From DASWIG01 sp965371445 (lineage in GTDB: Bacteria; Acidobacteriota; Thermoanaerobaculia; Multivoradales; J023): 41,728 nucleotides of DNA. The position numbers were made by a program, and so were the translations under genes. Under the pieces are notes generated by a model. That model was not told the DNA's origin and did no database searches. It saw only the letters and a list, made by a program, of their open reading frames with translations. Shown here in pieces: positions 31,843 through 39,549 of this stretch. Location of the stretch: positions 1 through 41,728 of the forward strand of contig CBDUYN010000082.1 in assembly GCA_965371445.1 (NCBI GenBank), read 5' to 3'. Each line of letters starts with the position of its first letter. Positions within the stretch are counted from its first letter, which is position 1.

Positions 31843-33804
31843 ATGGCCAAGAAGAAGACCAAGCCAGCGAGTGAGACGTTCGAGTTCCAGGCCGAAACCC
31901 GGCAGCTCCTCGACATCGTCGTTCACTCTCTCTACACCCACAAGGAGATCTTCCTGCGGGAGCTCGTCTCCAACGCTTCCGACGCTCTGGACCGCCTGCG
32001 CTTCGAGGCGCTCACCACCCCGGACCTCCTCTCGAAAGACGAGAAGCTCGAGATCCGCATCGAGACCGACCCCGAGGCGCGGACGCTCACGATCAGCGAC
32101 AACGGCATCGGCATGAGCCGCGACGAGGTGGTCTCGAACATCGGCACGATCGCGAAGTCCGGGACCCGGGAGCTGGTGGCGAAGGCCAAGGAGTCGAAGT
32201 CGACCGAGGCGCTCACCGAGCTCATCGGCCAGTTCGGCGTCGGTTTCTACTCCTCCTTCATGGTCACCGAGAGGGTGACGCTCCTGACGCGCCGCGTCGG
32301 CGAGGAAAAGGCCACCCGCTGGGAGTCGGCTGGCGACGGCGAATACACCCTCGCCGAGGACCATCGCTTCCTGCGCGGCACCACCATCACCCTCCACCTC
32401 CTCGACGTCGACGAGGACGACGGTGTCGAGGACTTCACCGACTCCTGGGTCATCGAGCGGATCGTCAAGAAATACTCCGATTTCGTCGCCTACCCGATCG
32501 TCATGAAGCAGGAGAAGGAGGAAAAGGAGACCGACGAGTCGGGCAAGCCCATCCCCGAGAAGACCCGCACGATCGTCGAGGAGAAAACGCTCAACTCCAT
32601 GCGCCCGATCTGGACGCGCCCCGCTTCCGAGGTCAAGGACGAGGAATACGCCGAGTTCTACCGCCACATCTCCCACGACTGGAACGAGGCCCACAAACCG
32701 ATTTCGCTCAAAGCCGAGGGCCGGATCGAGTACCAGGCGCTTCTTTTCATCCCCAAAAAGGCCCCCTTCGACCTCTTCCGCGAGCACAAGTGGGGTCTCC
32801 AGCTCTACGTCCGGCGTGTCCTGATCATGGACGACTGCGAGGACCTGCTGCCGCCCTACCTGCGTTTCGTCAAGGGCGTCGTCGACTCCGCGGACCTGCC
32901 GCTCAACATCTCGCGCGAGGTCATCCAGCAGGACCGCCACATCCGTCAGATGAAGAAGTGGCTCACCAGAAAGGTCCTCGACCACCTGAAGGGATGGAAG
33001 GAAAAAGACGAGAGCGAGTACCTGAAGCTCTGGGGTGAGCTGGGCCGGGTCCTCAAGGAAGGCGTCTCCTTCGAGAACGAGAACCGCGACCGGTTGACAC
33101 CGCTCCTCTACTTCCACTCGTCGCACGACGACGAGAAGCTCACCGACCTCGACGGCTACATCGAGCGCATGAAGGCCGACCAGGACGAGATCTACTACCT
33201 GACCGGCGAGTCGCTGCCGGTGGTCAAGAGCTCGCCGCACCTCGAGGCCTTCCTCGACAAGGGCTACGAGGTGCTCTACCTCGTCGATCCGGTCGACGAG
33301 TGGCTCGCCCAGTCGCTCCAGGACTACGAGGAGCGCAAGCTCAAGTCGGTCGGCAAGGGCGAGGTGAAGCTGGGCAGCGAGGAGGAGCGGAAAAAGGCCG
33401 AGGAGCAGCTCAAGGAGAAGAAGGAAAGCTACAAGGCTCTGATGGAGCGCCTGCAAAAGGACCTCGACGAGTGGGTCAAGGAAGTGCGGCTCTCGACGCG
33501 GTTGACGAGCTCGCCCGTCTGCCTCGTGGGCGGCGACTTCGACATGAGCCCGCACATGGAGCGCCTTCTCCGCCAGAGCGAGGGAGCGGCCATCCCAGTG
33601 CAGAAACGCATCCTGGAGCTCAATCCCGGGCACGACATGTTGCAGAAGCTCCAGGAACGCTTCGCCAAGGATTCCGAGGACAGCGTCCTTGGCGACTACG
33701 CCCATCTCCTCTACGGCTATGCGCTCCTCGCCGAAGGCTCGGACCTGCCCGACCCGTCGCGCTACAACCGTCTGGTGGGCGAGCTGATGATGAAAGGCCT
33801 CTAG
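31843..33804 (+). CDS. htpG: Molecular chaperone HtpG (bacterial Hsp90)
   Basis: This 653-residue protein has the full Hsp90 layout. The N-terminal GHKL ATPase contains FLRELVSNASDALDRLRF, SDNGIGM, GTIAKSGT and GQFGVGFYSSFMV. The middle domain contains PLNISREVIQQ. A C-terminal dimerisation region follows. It folds and remodels client proteins in the cytoplasm using ATP. The start is set by GGAGG eight bases before the ATG. It has its own promoter. Length matches the family (about 620-650). A charged coiled segment (EEERKKAEEQLKEKKESYKA) near residues 510-535 is slightly longer than usual. Its stop TAG lies within the same CTAG that ends the convergent S41 gene. Confidence 0.97.
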   Translation: MAKKKTKPASETFEFQAETRQLLDIVVHSLYTHKEIFLRELVSNASDALDRLRFEALTTPDLLSKDEKLEIRIETDPEARTLTISDNGIGMSRDEVVSNIGTIAKSGTRELVAKAKESKSTEALTELIGQFGVGFYSSFMVTERVTLLTRRVGEEKATRWESAGDGEYTLAEDHRFLRGTTITLHLLDVDEDDGVEDFTDSWVIERIVKKYSDFVAYPIVMKQEKEEKETDESGKPIPEKTRTIVEEKTLNSMRPIWTRPASEVKDEEYAEFYRHISHDWNEAHKPISLKAEGRIEYQALLFIPKKAPFDLFREHKWGLQLYVRRVLIMDDCEDLLPPYLRFVKGVVDSADLPLNISREVIQQDRHIRQMKKWLTRKVLDHLKGWKEKDESEYLKLWGELGRVLKEGVSFENENRDRLTPLLYFHSSHDDEKLTDLDGYIERMKADQDEIYYLTGESLPVVKSSPHLEAFLDKGYEVLYLVDPVDEWLAQSLQDYEERKLKSVGKGEVKLGSEEERKKAEEQLKEKKESYKALMERLQKDLDEWVKEVRLSTRLTSSPVCLVGGDFDMSPHMERLLRQSEGAAIPVQKRILELNPGHDMLQKLQERFAKDSEDSVLGDYAHLLYGYALLAEGSDLPDPSRYNRLVGELMMKGL

Positions 33805-35150
33805 CCGCCGCTTCGCGGGCTGGCCTCTTCTCGGCCGTCGTCGTAGCGTCCCACCAGGGTGACGACCTTGCCGCTGTCGTCGCGCTCGAAGCGGATCCGG
33901 AAGTAGCTCAGATCCGCGAGGTGGAAATTGTCCTCGCCCACCGGCACGAGCTCATAGACCGGACCGTCATCGCGCTGGTAGACGAGCTTGCCGTCTTGCA
34001 CACGGATCTTGCGAGGCCCGTAGACGCCGACGTAGGGCTGAAGCTCCGACGCCATGAGCGTCCGGGTTTCGGCCTTGATGCCCTGAAGCGTCCAGTCGAG
34101 CTGGCGCTTGTGGTCCGGATCGGTGGCTGCCGCGGCGACGGTCTCCAGCGCTTTGGCGTAGGCCACCTCTAGCGCGTCGGCCGCGGGCACCTCCACGTGG
34201 GGCTCGACGCCGGTGCCTTCCCAGTTGGTGCCGCTGATCGGGTTGACGGCGCGGCCAAAAGGCAGCGACATGCGCACGCCGAGCTCCGGATAGCGCATCA
34301 TGTCGACCGGGTGGGCACCGCCGCCCGTCCTCTCTCCGACGATCGTGGCACGCTCCAGGTTGCGCATGTTGTAGGTGAACTCCTCGGCGGCCGAGAACGT
34401 CCGGCCGCTGGTCAGGACGTAGAGCGGTGTCTCGACCCTCCGTGGACCCTCGACGTAGGCATGGCTCCAGAACTGCGTCACCCTGTCCTCGCGGCGGATG
34501 TAGAAGCTGTTTAAATGCACCGGCTCCTCGAAGAAGTAGCTCGAGATCAGCTGGATCATCGACGGCGCGCCGCCACCGTTCTGGCGCAGGTCGATGATGA
34601 CGGCGTCGGCACCGGCCAGAAAGCCCATGGCGGCGATGGCGGTCCGGCCGCCGAGCGAGGCGTCGGCGAACTGGCGCAGGTCGAGGTACCCGACGTTGCC
34701 GTCGAGGATCTCGAGCTTTTCGAAGCCGTAGTTGGCGCGGCGCGAACGTTCGCGGTAGCGGCGCTGGATCTCCTCCATGTCGACCTCCTGCTCGGCGTTG
34801 ACCTCGCCGGACGGCATGGGGGTGACGCGCAGGTGCAGGTCGTGGCTGATCGATTGCAGGTCCGAGGTCAGCTGGGCGGTGAAGGCCGCGAGGTCGTCGA
34901 GGTCCCGGTAGGCGCCGGCCTCCTGCCGGGCCTTCAGATGCTCGGTCATCTTGGTGGCGACTTCGGGGAAGACGTAGACCTCGTCGAGATCGGCGGAGAC
35001 GGCTTTCACGATCGCGGCGCGCTTCTCGGCGTCGAGCTTCGCCGTCTCGTCCTGAGGGGCGAGCTGTGCCGGGGCCGGAACGGCGAGGAGCGCCAAGGAC
35101 AGGCCGGCGACAAACCGCAGGGCGGCGGTGAATCGGGGGGCGTGGGTCAT
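33801..35150 (-). CDS. S41-family peptidase (IRBP-like)
   Basis: This 449-residue protein begins at ATG 35150 with GGAAGAAA just upstream and a signal peptide ending PAPAQ (about 1-28). Residues about 30-130 are the helical N-terminal domain of IRBP-type S41 proteins. About 140-330 hold the peptidase core: VGYLDLRQF, AVIIDLRQNGGG and the nucleophile serine in TSGRTFSAAEEF, followed by GERTGGGAHPV. A small beta domain closes the protein. Exported S41 proteins cleave unstructured C-termini in the envelope. No PDZ domain is visible, consistent with the IRBP/tricorn-like branch rather than CtpA. A putative promoter lies at 35233-35261. Confidence 0.9.
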   Translation of the reverse strand: MTHAPRFTAALRFVAGLSLALLAVPAPAQLAPQDETAKLDAEKRAAIVKAVSADLDEVYVFPEVATKMTEHLKARQEAGAYRDLDDLAAFTAQLTSDLQSISHDLHLRVTPMPSGEVNAEQEVDMEEIQRRYRERSRRANYGFEKLEILDGNVGYLDLRQFADASLGGRTAIAAMGFLAGADAVIIDLRQNGGGAPSMIQLISSYFFEEPVHLNSFYIRREDRVTQFWSHAYVEGPRRVETPLYVLTSGRTFSAAEEFTYNMRNLERATIVGERTGGGAHPVDMMRYPELGVRMSLPFGRAVNPISGTNWEGTGVEPHVEVPAADALEVAYAKALETVAAAATDPDHKRQLDWTLQGIKAETRTLMASELQPYVGVYGPRKIRVQDGKLVYQRDDGPVYELVPVGEDNFHLADLSYFRIRFERDDSGKVVTLVGRYDDGREEASPRSGG

Positions 35151-35232
35151 GTTTTCTTCCTTCTTCGGTTCCTGTTCGGGGAGCGAGCCGCCCGGAGGCG
35201 GGCTTCCTCTGTAGACTGGGCGGCCGGAGGCC

Positions 35233-35261
35233 GCTATAGGGTTGGCCCTTTCCCTAGTAAA
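35233..35261 (-). promoter_or_regulatory. Putative promoter of the S41 gene
   Basis: On the minus strand TTTACT (35256-35261) and TATAGC (35233-35238) are separated by 17 bases, about 85 bases before the S41 start. The match to the consensus is moderate. Confidence 0.45.
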
Positions 35262-35334
35262 CGGATGAAGGGCACGGAGGTTCCCGATACGTGAGACGGC
35301 AGGCTCTGCGGGGTTGCGAGGTGCGGCGGAGCAA

Positions 35335-35351
35335 CCGGAGCCGTGCTCCGG
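35335..35351 (-). terminator. Stem-loop after the phosphodiesterase operon
   Basis: A perfect 7-bp stem (CCGGAGC with GCTCCGG) and a 3-base loop lie about 20 bases past the stop of the minus-strand operon. No clear U-run follows, so it may be a weak or Rho-assisted terminator. Confidence 0.45.
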
Positions 35352-35371
35352 GGTCTTGCGCCAAGCGGCCG

Positions 35372-37228
35372 CTACTTGATGTAGCCGAGGCTCTTCAAGA
35401 CGTCCTTGATCTCTTCGCTGTTGGGGCTCTCGACGCTCTCGTGGCTCGTATCGTGCGCCGTCTCGTAGGTTGCTATGCGTCGCGGCTCGGAAGCCGCGAG
35501 GAAGCTCTCGCTCAAAGCCGTCCGATAGCTCCCCGAACGGGCTCCGGACATGTCGTCGGGAAGCGGCATGCCGAGCAGATGGAGCACCATGGGAGCGATG
35601 TCGTAGACCGAAAGGCCGTCCACCCGCCGGCCGGCCTCGAAGCCCGGCCCGCGGGCGAGAAAAAGCCCCGCCGGTCCATGGGTGTGGTGCCCTTTCTCGA
35701 AATCGAAGCCGTGGTCGGAGACCAGGATGACCCGTGCGTCGTCGTCCAGGGCCGCGAGGAGCTCGCCGAGCCGGGCGTCGGTCAGACGGTAGGCCTCGGC
35801 GATGGCGTCTGAGAAGAGGCCGCCGCGTCCCCGGTAGGCGTTGAAGAGGTGGTGAAAAGCATCGACGGGATAGAAGCTCGCGGCCGTGAATCGCGCGTCG
35901 TGCTGCCGGATCAGCAACGGCAGCTCCCGGGACGTGGGGTCGGCGAGGGAGCCCTGCAAAGGCTTGAGCCGCGGATCGCTGGAATCGATCTTCTGAGCTC
36001 GGCCCGCAAAAGCTGCTATCTCCTCGCGGGTTAAAGAACGCCGCGCGTGACGCATCAGGCGCAGGCCGGGAGGATGGACCGAGCGCCGGGCGCGCTCTTC
36101 GCGAGGCTGGCCGTCGAGCTCGAGCCCGAGCTGTGCCCAGCCGATGCCGCCCGCCACGCTGAAGCCGTTCACCTCCTCGGCCGGCCAGGAAAGCATCCAG
36201 CGATAGGAGCCCACCGGATATAGCCGTCCGACGATCTGCCACAGGGCCTCGACGCGCCGCATGCCGCTCGTGTAGGGAGAGCGCAGGACCGGCATTCCCG
36301 GAATCTTCTCGAGCCGCGGGAAGAGCTCGAAATTCCATCCCGTGTGGAGAGGGAACTCGTAGATCGCCTGGCCCACGCCCGGCAGGCGAAAGTGGAGGAA
36401 GTGATGGATGCCGTGCTCGGCGGGCGTTTTGCCCGTGACGAGAGTGGTCCACACCACGGGAGAAAGCGTCGGGTTCAAGGTGGCGAGAGGCCCCCAGGTT
36501 CCCTCCTCCATCATCCGGGCGAAATGAGGCAGCTCCCCGGCCTCGACCATGGGCTCGACGACGTCGTCGAGATCGGCCCCGTCGACACAGAGCAGCACCA
36601 GGCGAGGCGGCAGGTCGGGCGCGGGATCAAGCTCGACGCCCGGAGCCTCGGGAAGGGCCGCCGTCACGGCCGGCGCCGGGCTCCCCGGAACCTTGAAGCA
36701 AAGCAGGACGGCGGCCCCGAGGCTGAAGACGCAGGCCAGGACCCGAGGCGAGGCACCCCGACGCCTGAGGCCACGTAGCGCGGCGCCGACGAGCTGGCCG
36801 GCAGCCAAGAGGACGACGACGAAAACCGCCAGCATCCAGGCGCGGCGCGACGGCGAGGCACCGAGGAAGTCGCTCAGACAAGTCGGCGCCCATCCGAGGT
36901 CGGGCAGGAGCAGCAGGTAGGCGAGCGGAGCGAGGAAGATCGCCGCGACTCCCCCCGTGGAAAGCCGTCGACGGAGGCCCTCCGCGGGCGCCCCCCGATT
37001 CATGAGCGCCGTCGCGGCGGCGCCGAAGCCACCCAGCACCGCGCCGGCGCCGGCATAGGCGACGAGGAAGTGGAAGTGAAGCCAGAAGAGATCGCCCCAG
37101 CTCGAGTGGAGGTGGGCGTTTAACCCCAGCGTGAGACGGGCGATCCCCAGGCCGGCCAGCGCGCAGCCGACGACGGCGGCGAGCCAGGCGTCGACGGGAC
37201 GCGGGGCGTGGCTTCTTTCTGGGCTCAT
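35372..37228 (-). CDS. Membrane phosphodiesterase/sulfatase-fold protein
   Basis: From ATG 37228 this is a 618-residue protein; an upstream TTG at 37276 would overlap dut. The first about 190 residues hold four or five membrane helices (WLAAVVGCALAGLGIARL, FLVAYAGAGAVLGGF, AWMLAVFVVVLLAAGQLV and others). The rest is a type I phosphodiesterase/nucleotide pyrophosphatase domain of the alkaline phosphatase superfamily: metal-binding LVLLCVDGADLDD, a nucleophile Thr in TLSPVVWTTLVTGKTP, DAFHHLF, and ILVSDHGFDFEKGHHTHG. The end DVLKSLGYIK is typical of this branch. The substrate is unknown (a phosphodiester, sulfate ester or glycolipid head group). It is the last gene of the secretion-dut operon, 16 bases after dut. 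Confidence 0.85.
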   Translation of the reverse strand: MSPERSHAPRPVDAWLAAVVGCALAGLGIARLTLGLNAHLHSSWGDLFWLHFHFLVAYAGAGAVLGGFGAAATALMNRGAPAEGLRRRLSTGGVAAIFLAPLAYLLLLPDLGWAPTCLSDFLGASPSRRAWMLAVFVVVLLAAGQLVGAALRGLRRRGASPRVLACVFSLGAAVLLCFKVPGSPAPAVTAALPEAPGVELDPAPDLPPRLVLLCVDGADLDDVVEPMVEAGELPHFARMMEEGTWGPLATLNPTLSPVVWTTLVTGKTPAEHGIHHFLHFRLPGVGQAIYEFPLHTGWNFELFPRLEKIPGMPVLRSPYTSGMRRVEALWQIVGRLYPVGSYRWMLSWPAEEVNGFSVAGGIGWAQLGLELDGQPREERARRSVHPPGLRLMRHARRSLTREEIAAFAGRAQKIDSSDPRLKPLQGSLADPTSRELPLLIRQHDARFTAASFYPVDAFHHLFNAYRGRGGLFSDAIAEAYRLTDARLGELLAALDDDARVILVSDHGFDFEKGHHTHGPAGLFLARGPGFEAGRRVDGLSVYDIAPMVLHLLGMPLPDDMSGARSGSYRTALSESFLAASEPRRIATYETAHDTSHESVESPNSEEIKDVLKSLGYIK

Positions 37229-37244
37229 GCCGGCGGCAGGTCTG

Positions 37245-37697
37245 TCAAACAATGGGCTGGGCTCCCGAGGAGCCAAAGCCCCCGGCTTCGCGCTCGGAAG
37301 GGGCGAGCTCCTCGGCTTGCTCCCACTCTACTTCGGCGACGCGGGCGAAGACGAGCTGAGCGATCCGCTCGCCGCGCTTCAGGGTGTAGGGCTCTTCGCC
37401 CAGATGGACGAGGAGGACGCCCACCTCGCCGCGATAGTCGCTGTCGATGGTGCCCGGGCTGTTTAGAACCGTGACACCGTGCCGGAGCGCCAAGCCGCTA
37501 CGGGGCCTTACCTGAGCCTCCCAGCCGGTGGGGATCTCGAGGACGAGGCCGGTCGGCACGAGGCAACGCTTGCCCGGATCGAGCCGGCGCTCGTCGTCGA
37601 TCGCGGCCCGGAGGTCCAAGCCGGCGCTGCCGGCCGAGGCCCGCTGCGGCAGCGGCAGGCCGCGGCCGTGGTCGAGGCGGCGGAAGCGGACCTTCAC
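37245..37697 (-). CDS. dut: dUTP diphosphatase (dUTPase)
   Basis: This 150-residue trimeric-type dUTPase carries the five family motifs: AGLDLRA, RPRSGLA, GTIDSDYRGE, RGERIAQLV and the C-terminal GGFGSSG. It hydrolyses dUTP to dUMP and pyrophosphate, keeping uracil out of DNA and feeding dTMP synthesis. The start is GTG at 37697, overlapping the TGA of the preceding pseudopilin gene by three bases (GTGA), so the housekeeping gene is translationally coupled to a secretion gene. Length is normal. Confidence 0.96.
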   Translation of the reverse strand: MKVRFRRLDHGRGLPLPQRASAGSAGLDLRAAIDDERRLDPGKRCLVPTGLVLEIPTGWEAQVRPRSGLALRHGVTVLNSPGTIDSDYRGEVGVLLVHLGEEPYTLKRGERIAQLVFARVAEVEWEQAEELAPSEREAGGFGSSGAQPIV

Positions 37698-38521
37698 TCC
37701 CGGTGCTGCTGAGGATTCCCAGGACGATTCGTCCCGGGACGACGGGGACGACCTTGTCCGGAACGGCGAGCCGGATCGCCGCCGACGCCCAGCCCGTGCC
37801 CCCGTTGCTGGGCCTGGGTCTGGACGTTGACCCCCGGCGGGAAGGGCTTCCAGAAGACCCCGGAGCTCACGGGCCGGGCGAAGCTCTCATGGGGAGACTG
37901 GAGCATCGCCTTGACGAGGTCGGCGGTGAAGCGCCATTCCCTGATCTCGTTGGAGCCCATGAAGATCTTGACCGCGGTGTCGCCCTCGGGGCTCGCCACG
38001 CCCATGAACGCGATCGAGACCGGCTGCAGGTTCTTGTCGCCGGGCACCACCCGGAGCACCGTCGGCTGACCGGGCCGCCCCGGCTGACCCGGGCGCCTGC
38101 CCGGACGGCCCGGAGGCTGCCGGCCCCGCTGCGGGTTGACCTGCTGCCGTCCGGCGGCCAGGTTCCGGCCGCCCTGGGGACCGCCGGTCCCCGGTAGCAG
38201 GAGCCAGCTCCCGTCGTCGGTCATGGGGTTTTTCCACAGCTGGCGGATCGAGCGCGGCTGCACCTCGACGAGCTCTCGCAGCTGCACTGGGAGGCGTCCG
38301 TGGCGGATCTGGAAGACCCGGATCGCCTCGGCGTACTGCAGGCCGCGGAAGATCAGCTCGGCCTCCTTTTCGCGCCGGATCTGGTGGCTCCAGGCAGGCA
38401 GAGCCATGGCCACCAGGATGTTCAGCACGGTGACCGCCATCACCAGCACCACGAGGTTGAAGCCTTCGGCCCCTTGCGCCTGGCGCCGGCGCGCGGACGG
38501 GGTGACTGATCGCCTCACCAT
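37694..38521 (-). CDS. Pseudopilin-like protein without Glu5, with Gly/Pro/Arg-rich insert
   Basis: This 275-residue protein starts at ATG 38521, overlapping the previous stop (ATGGTGA). A prepilin-type cleavage site G20-F21 precedes the hydrophobic helix NLVVLVMAVTVLNILVAMAL. Position 5 of the mature protein is Val, not the usual Glu, as in GspK-type tip pseudopilins. The next part is typical for secretion pseudopilins (REKEAELIFRGLQYAEAIRV, RLPVQLRELVE). A strongly basic Gly/Pro/Arg/Gln-rich stretch follows at about 130-170 (GRQPPGRPGRRPGQPGRP), then a globular part, and a second Gly/Arg/Pro-rich tail closes the protein. It probably joins the pseudopilus of the secretion system encoded upstream. 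Confidence 0.82.
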   Translation of the reverse strand: MVRRSVTPSARRRQAQGAEGFNLVVLVMAVTVLNILVAMALPAWSHQIRREKEAELIFRGLQYAEAIRVFQIRHGRLPVQLRELVEVQPRSIRQLWKNPMTDDGSWLLLPGTGGPQGGRNLAAGRQQVNPQRGRQPPGRPGRRPGQPGRPGQPTVLRVVPGDKNLQPVSIAFMGVASPEGDTAVKIFMGSNEIREWRFTADLVKAMLQSPHESFARPVSSGVFWKPFPPGVNVQTQAQQRGHGLGVGGDPARRSGQGRPRRPGTNRPGNPQQHRE

Positions 38522-38955
38522 TCGTTGTACGCCGTCCCTTCGATGGAAAAGTCCTCGGAGAGCGAGAAGACGTCGATGATGCCGGGACCGAATTCCTGCT
38601 CGGTCTCGGGCACCTCCTCGTACTCCAGGTCCTCGTAGACGACGTCCCACTCCTGGATCTCGAGGATCGGGTCGATGGGGACGCTACGCAGATAGCCCTC
38701 TTCGACCAGGGCGTCGATGGTCTCCGGGTAGTGGCCGAGGTCGCCGTAGAACTGGTCGATGGCCTGGCGGATGGTCCGCAGGTTGGTTTTCAAAACCGCC
38801 TCTTTGGAGCGCGTCGGCATCTGGATCAGGTTCGGCAGGGCGATGGCGGCGAGGATCCCGATCATCGCCACCACGACGATGAGCTCCAGGAGCGTAAAGC
38901 CCCGGGTGGCCCCGGGAAGGCCTCCCCACCTCTTCGCGACGAGTCGTGAGCGCAT
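38515..38955 (-). CDS. Type II secretion-like major pseudopilin (GspG-like)
   Basis: This 146-residue protein starts at ATG 38955 with AAGGAG eight bases before it, two bases after the stop of the previous gene. The prepilin peptidase site is RG19-F20 with Glu at +5 (GFTLLELIVVVAMIGILAAI). The later parts fit a GspG-type fold: LRTIRQAIDQFYGDLGHYPE, LVEEGYLRSVPIDPI and the acidic loop DLEYEEVPETEQEF. It would polymerise into a periplasmic pseudopilus. An open frame extends upstream through the preceding gene but has no role. Confidence 0.9.
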   Translation of the reverse strand: MRSRLVAKRWGGLPGATRGFTLLELIVVVAMIGILAAIALPNLIQMPTRSKEAVLKTNLRTIRQAIDQFYGDLGHYPETIDALVEEGYLRSVPIDPILEIQEWDVVYEDLEYEEVPETEQEFGPGIIDVFSLSEDFSIEGTAYNEW

Positions 38956-38957
38956 CT

Positions 38958-39500
38958 CTACCACTCCTTGTAGGGAACGCCGTTTAACCCTACGCCCGCG
39001 GAGAGCGAGTAGACGTCGTAGACGTGCTCGCCGCCCCAGAAGTAGGAGTCCGACTCGTCCTGGTTGCTGCGCAAACCCCACTCGGCCTCCCCGGTCATCG
39101 GGTCGATCGGGATGCGGCGCAGGAACCGTTTGCGGACGTCGATCTGGCCGACGAGGTCGATCGGTTCCAGGAGCGTCTCCAGCTCCGCGGGGTAGCCGTC
39201 GGTGCCGAGCTCCAGGGGGATCAGCCCCGCGTCGCTGAAGCGCTTGTGCTCGTCGACGGCGTTTCTGATCAGGCGCAGCGAATAGCGCAGCTCCGCTTCC
39301 TTTTCCCGGCGCCCGACGTTCTTGGCGATCGGGAACGCGGTTCCGGCGAGGATCACGAGGATCGCGCAGACGAGCACGAGCTCGGTCAACGAGTAGCCAC
39401 GCTGTCCCCTTGGGGGGATCAAGGGGGGGAGACACTGTCCCCTTGGGGGGATCAAGGGGGGGAGACACTGGTTGCGGAGTCTGCGGTGGACATCAATCAT
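38958..39500 (-). CDS. Type II secretion-like pseudopilin with repeat-expanded leader
   Basis: This 180-residue protein starts at ATG 39500. Its prepilin site is G35-Y36 with Glu at +5 (GYSLTELVLVCAILVILAGT). The leader before it is unusually long, 35 residues. It contains CLPPLIPPRGQ twice in a row, encoded by two tandem copies of a 33-base palindromic element. The mature part (RREKEAELRYSLRLIRNAVD, LLEPIDLVGQ, RRIPIDPMTGEAEW) is a standard GspG/GspH-type pseudopilin. The repeats do not disturb the mature sequence. It lies 49 bases after the secretin gene. Confidence 0.88.
   Translation of the reverse strand: MIDVHRRLRNQCLPPLIPPRGQCLPPLIPPRGQRGYSLTELVLVCAILVILAGTAFPIAKNVGRREKEAELRYSLRLIRNAVDEHKRFSDAGLIPLELGTDGYPAELETLLEPIDLVGQIDVRKRFLRRIPIDPMTGEAEWGLRSNQDESDSYFWGGEHVYDVYSLSAGVGLNGVPYKEW
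39402..39467. repeat. Two tandem 33-bp copies of the GC-rich palindromic element
   Basis: The unit CTGTCCCCTTGGGGGGATCA followed by AGGGGGGGAGACA is present twice without any difference. Because 33 is a multiple of three, both copies are read through in frame in the pseudopilin leader. A related copy is in the nuclease gene at 28627. Confidence 0.9.
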
Positions 39501-39549
39501 CGCTTCATCGTCCTTCAGGAGGTTTTACGGACGAGACGGCCTTTGCGTC

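Noticed and set aside
31792..33705. Long minus-strand open frame opposite htpG
   Set aside because: Antisense shadow of a well-defined Hsp90 gene.
35151..36452. Upstream extension of the S41 frame
   Set aside because: The signal peptide and ribosome site place the start at 35150; the extension is the shadow of the phosphodiesterase gene.
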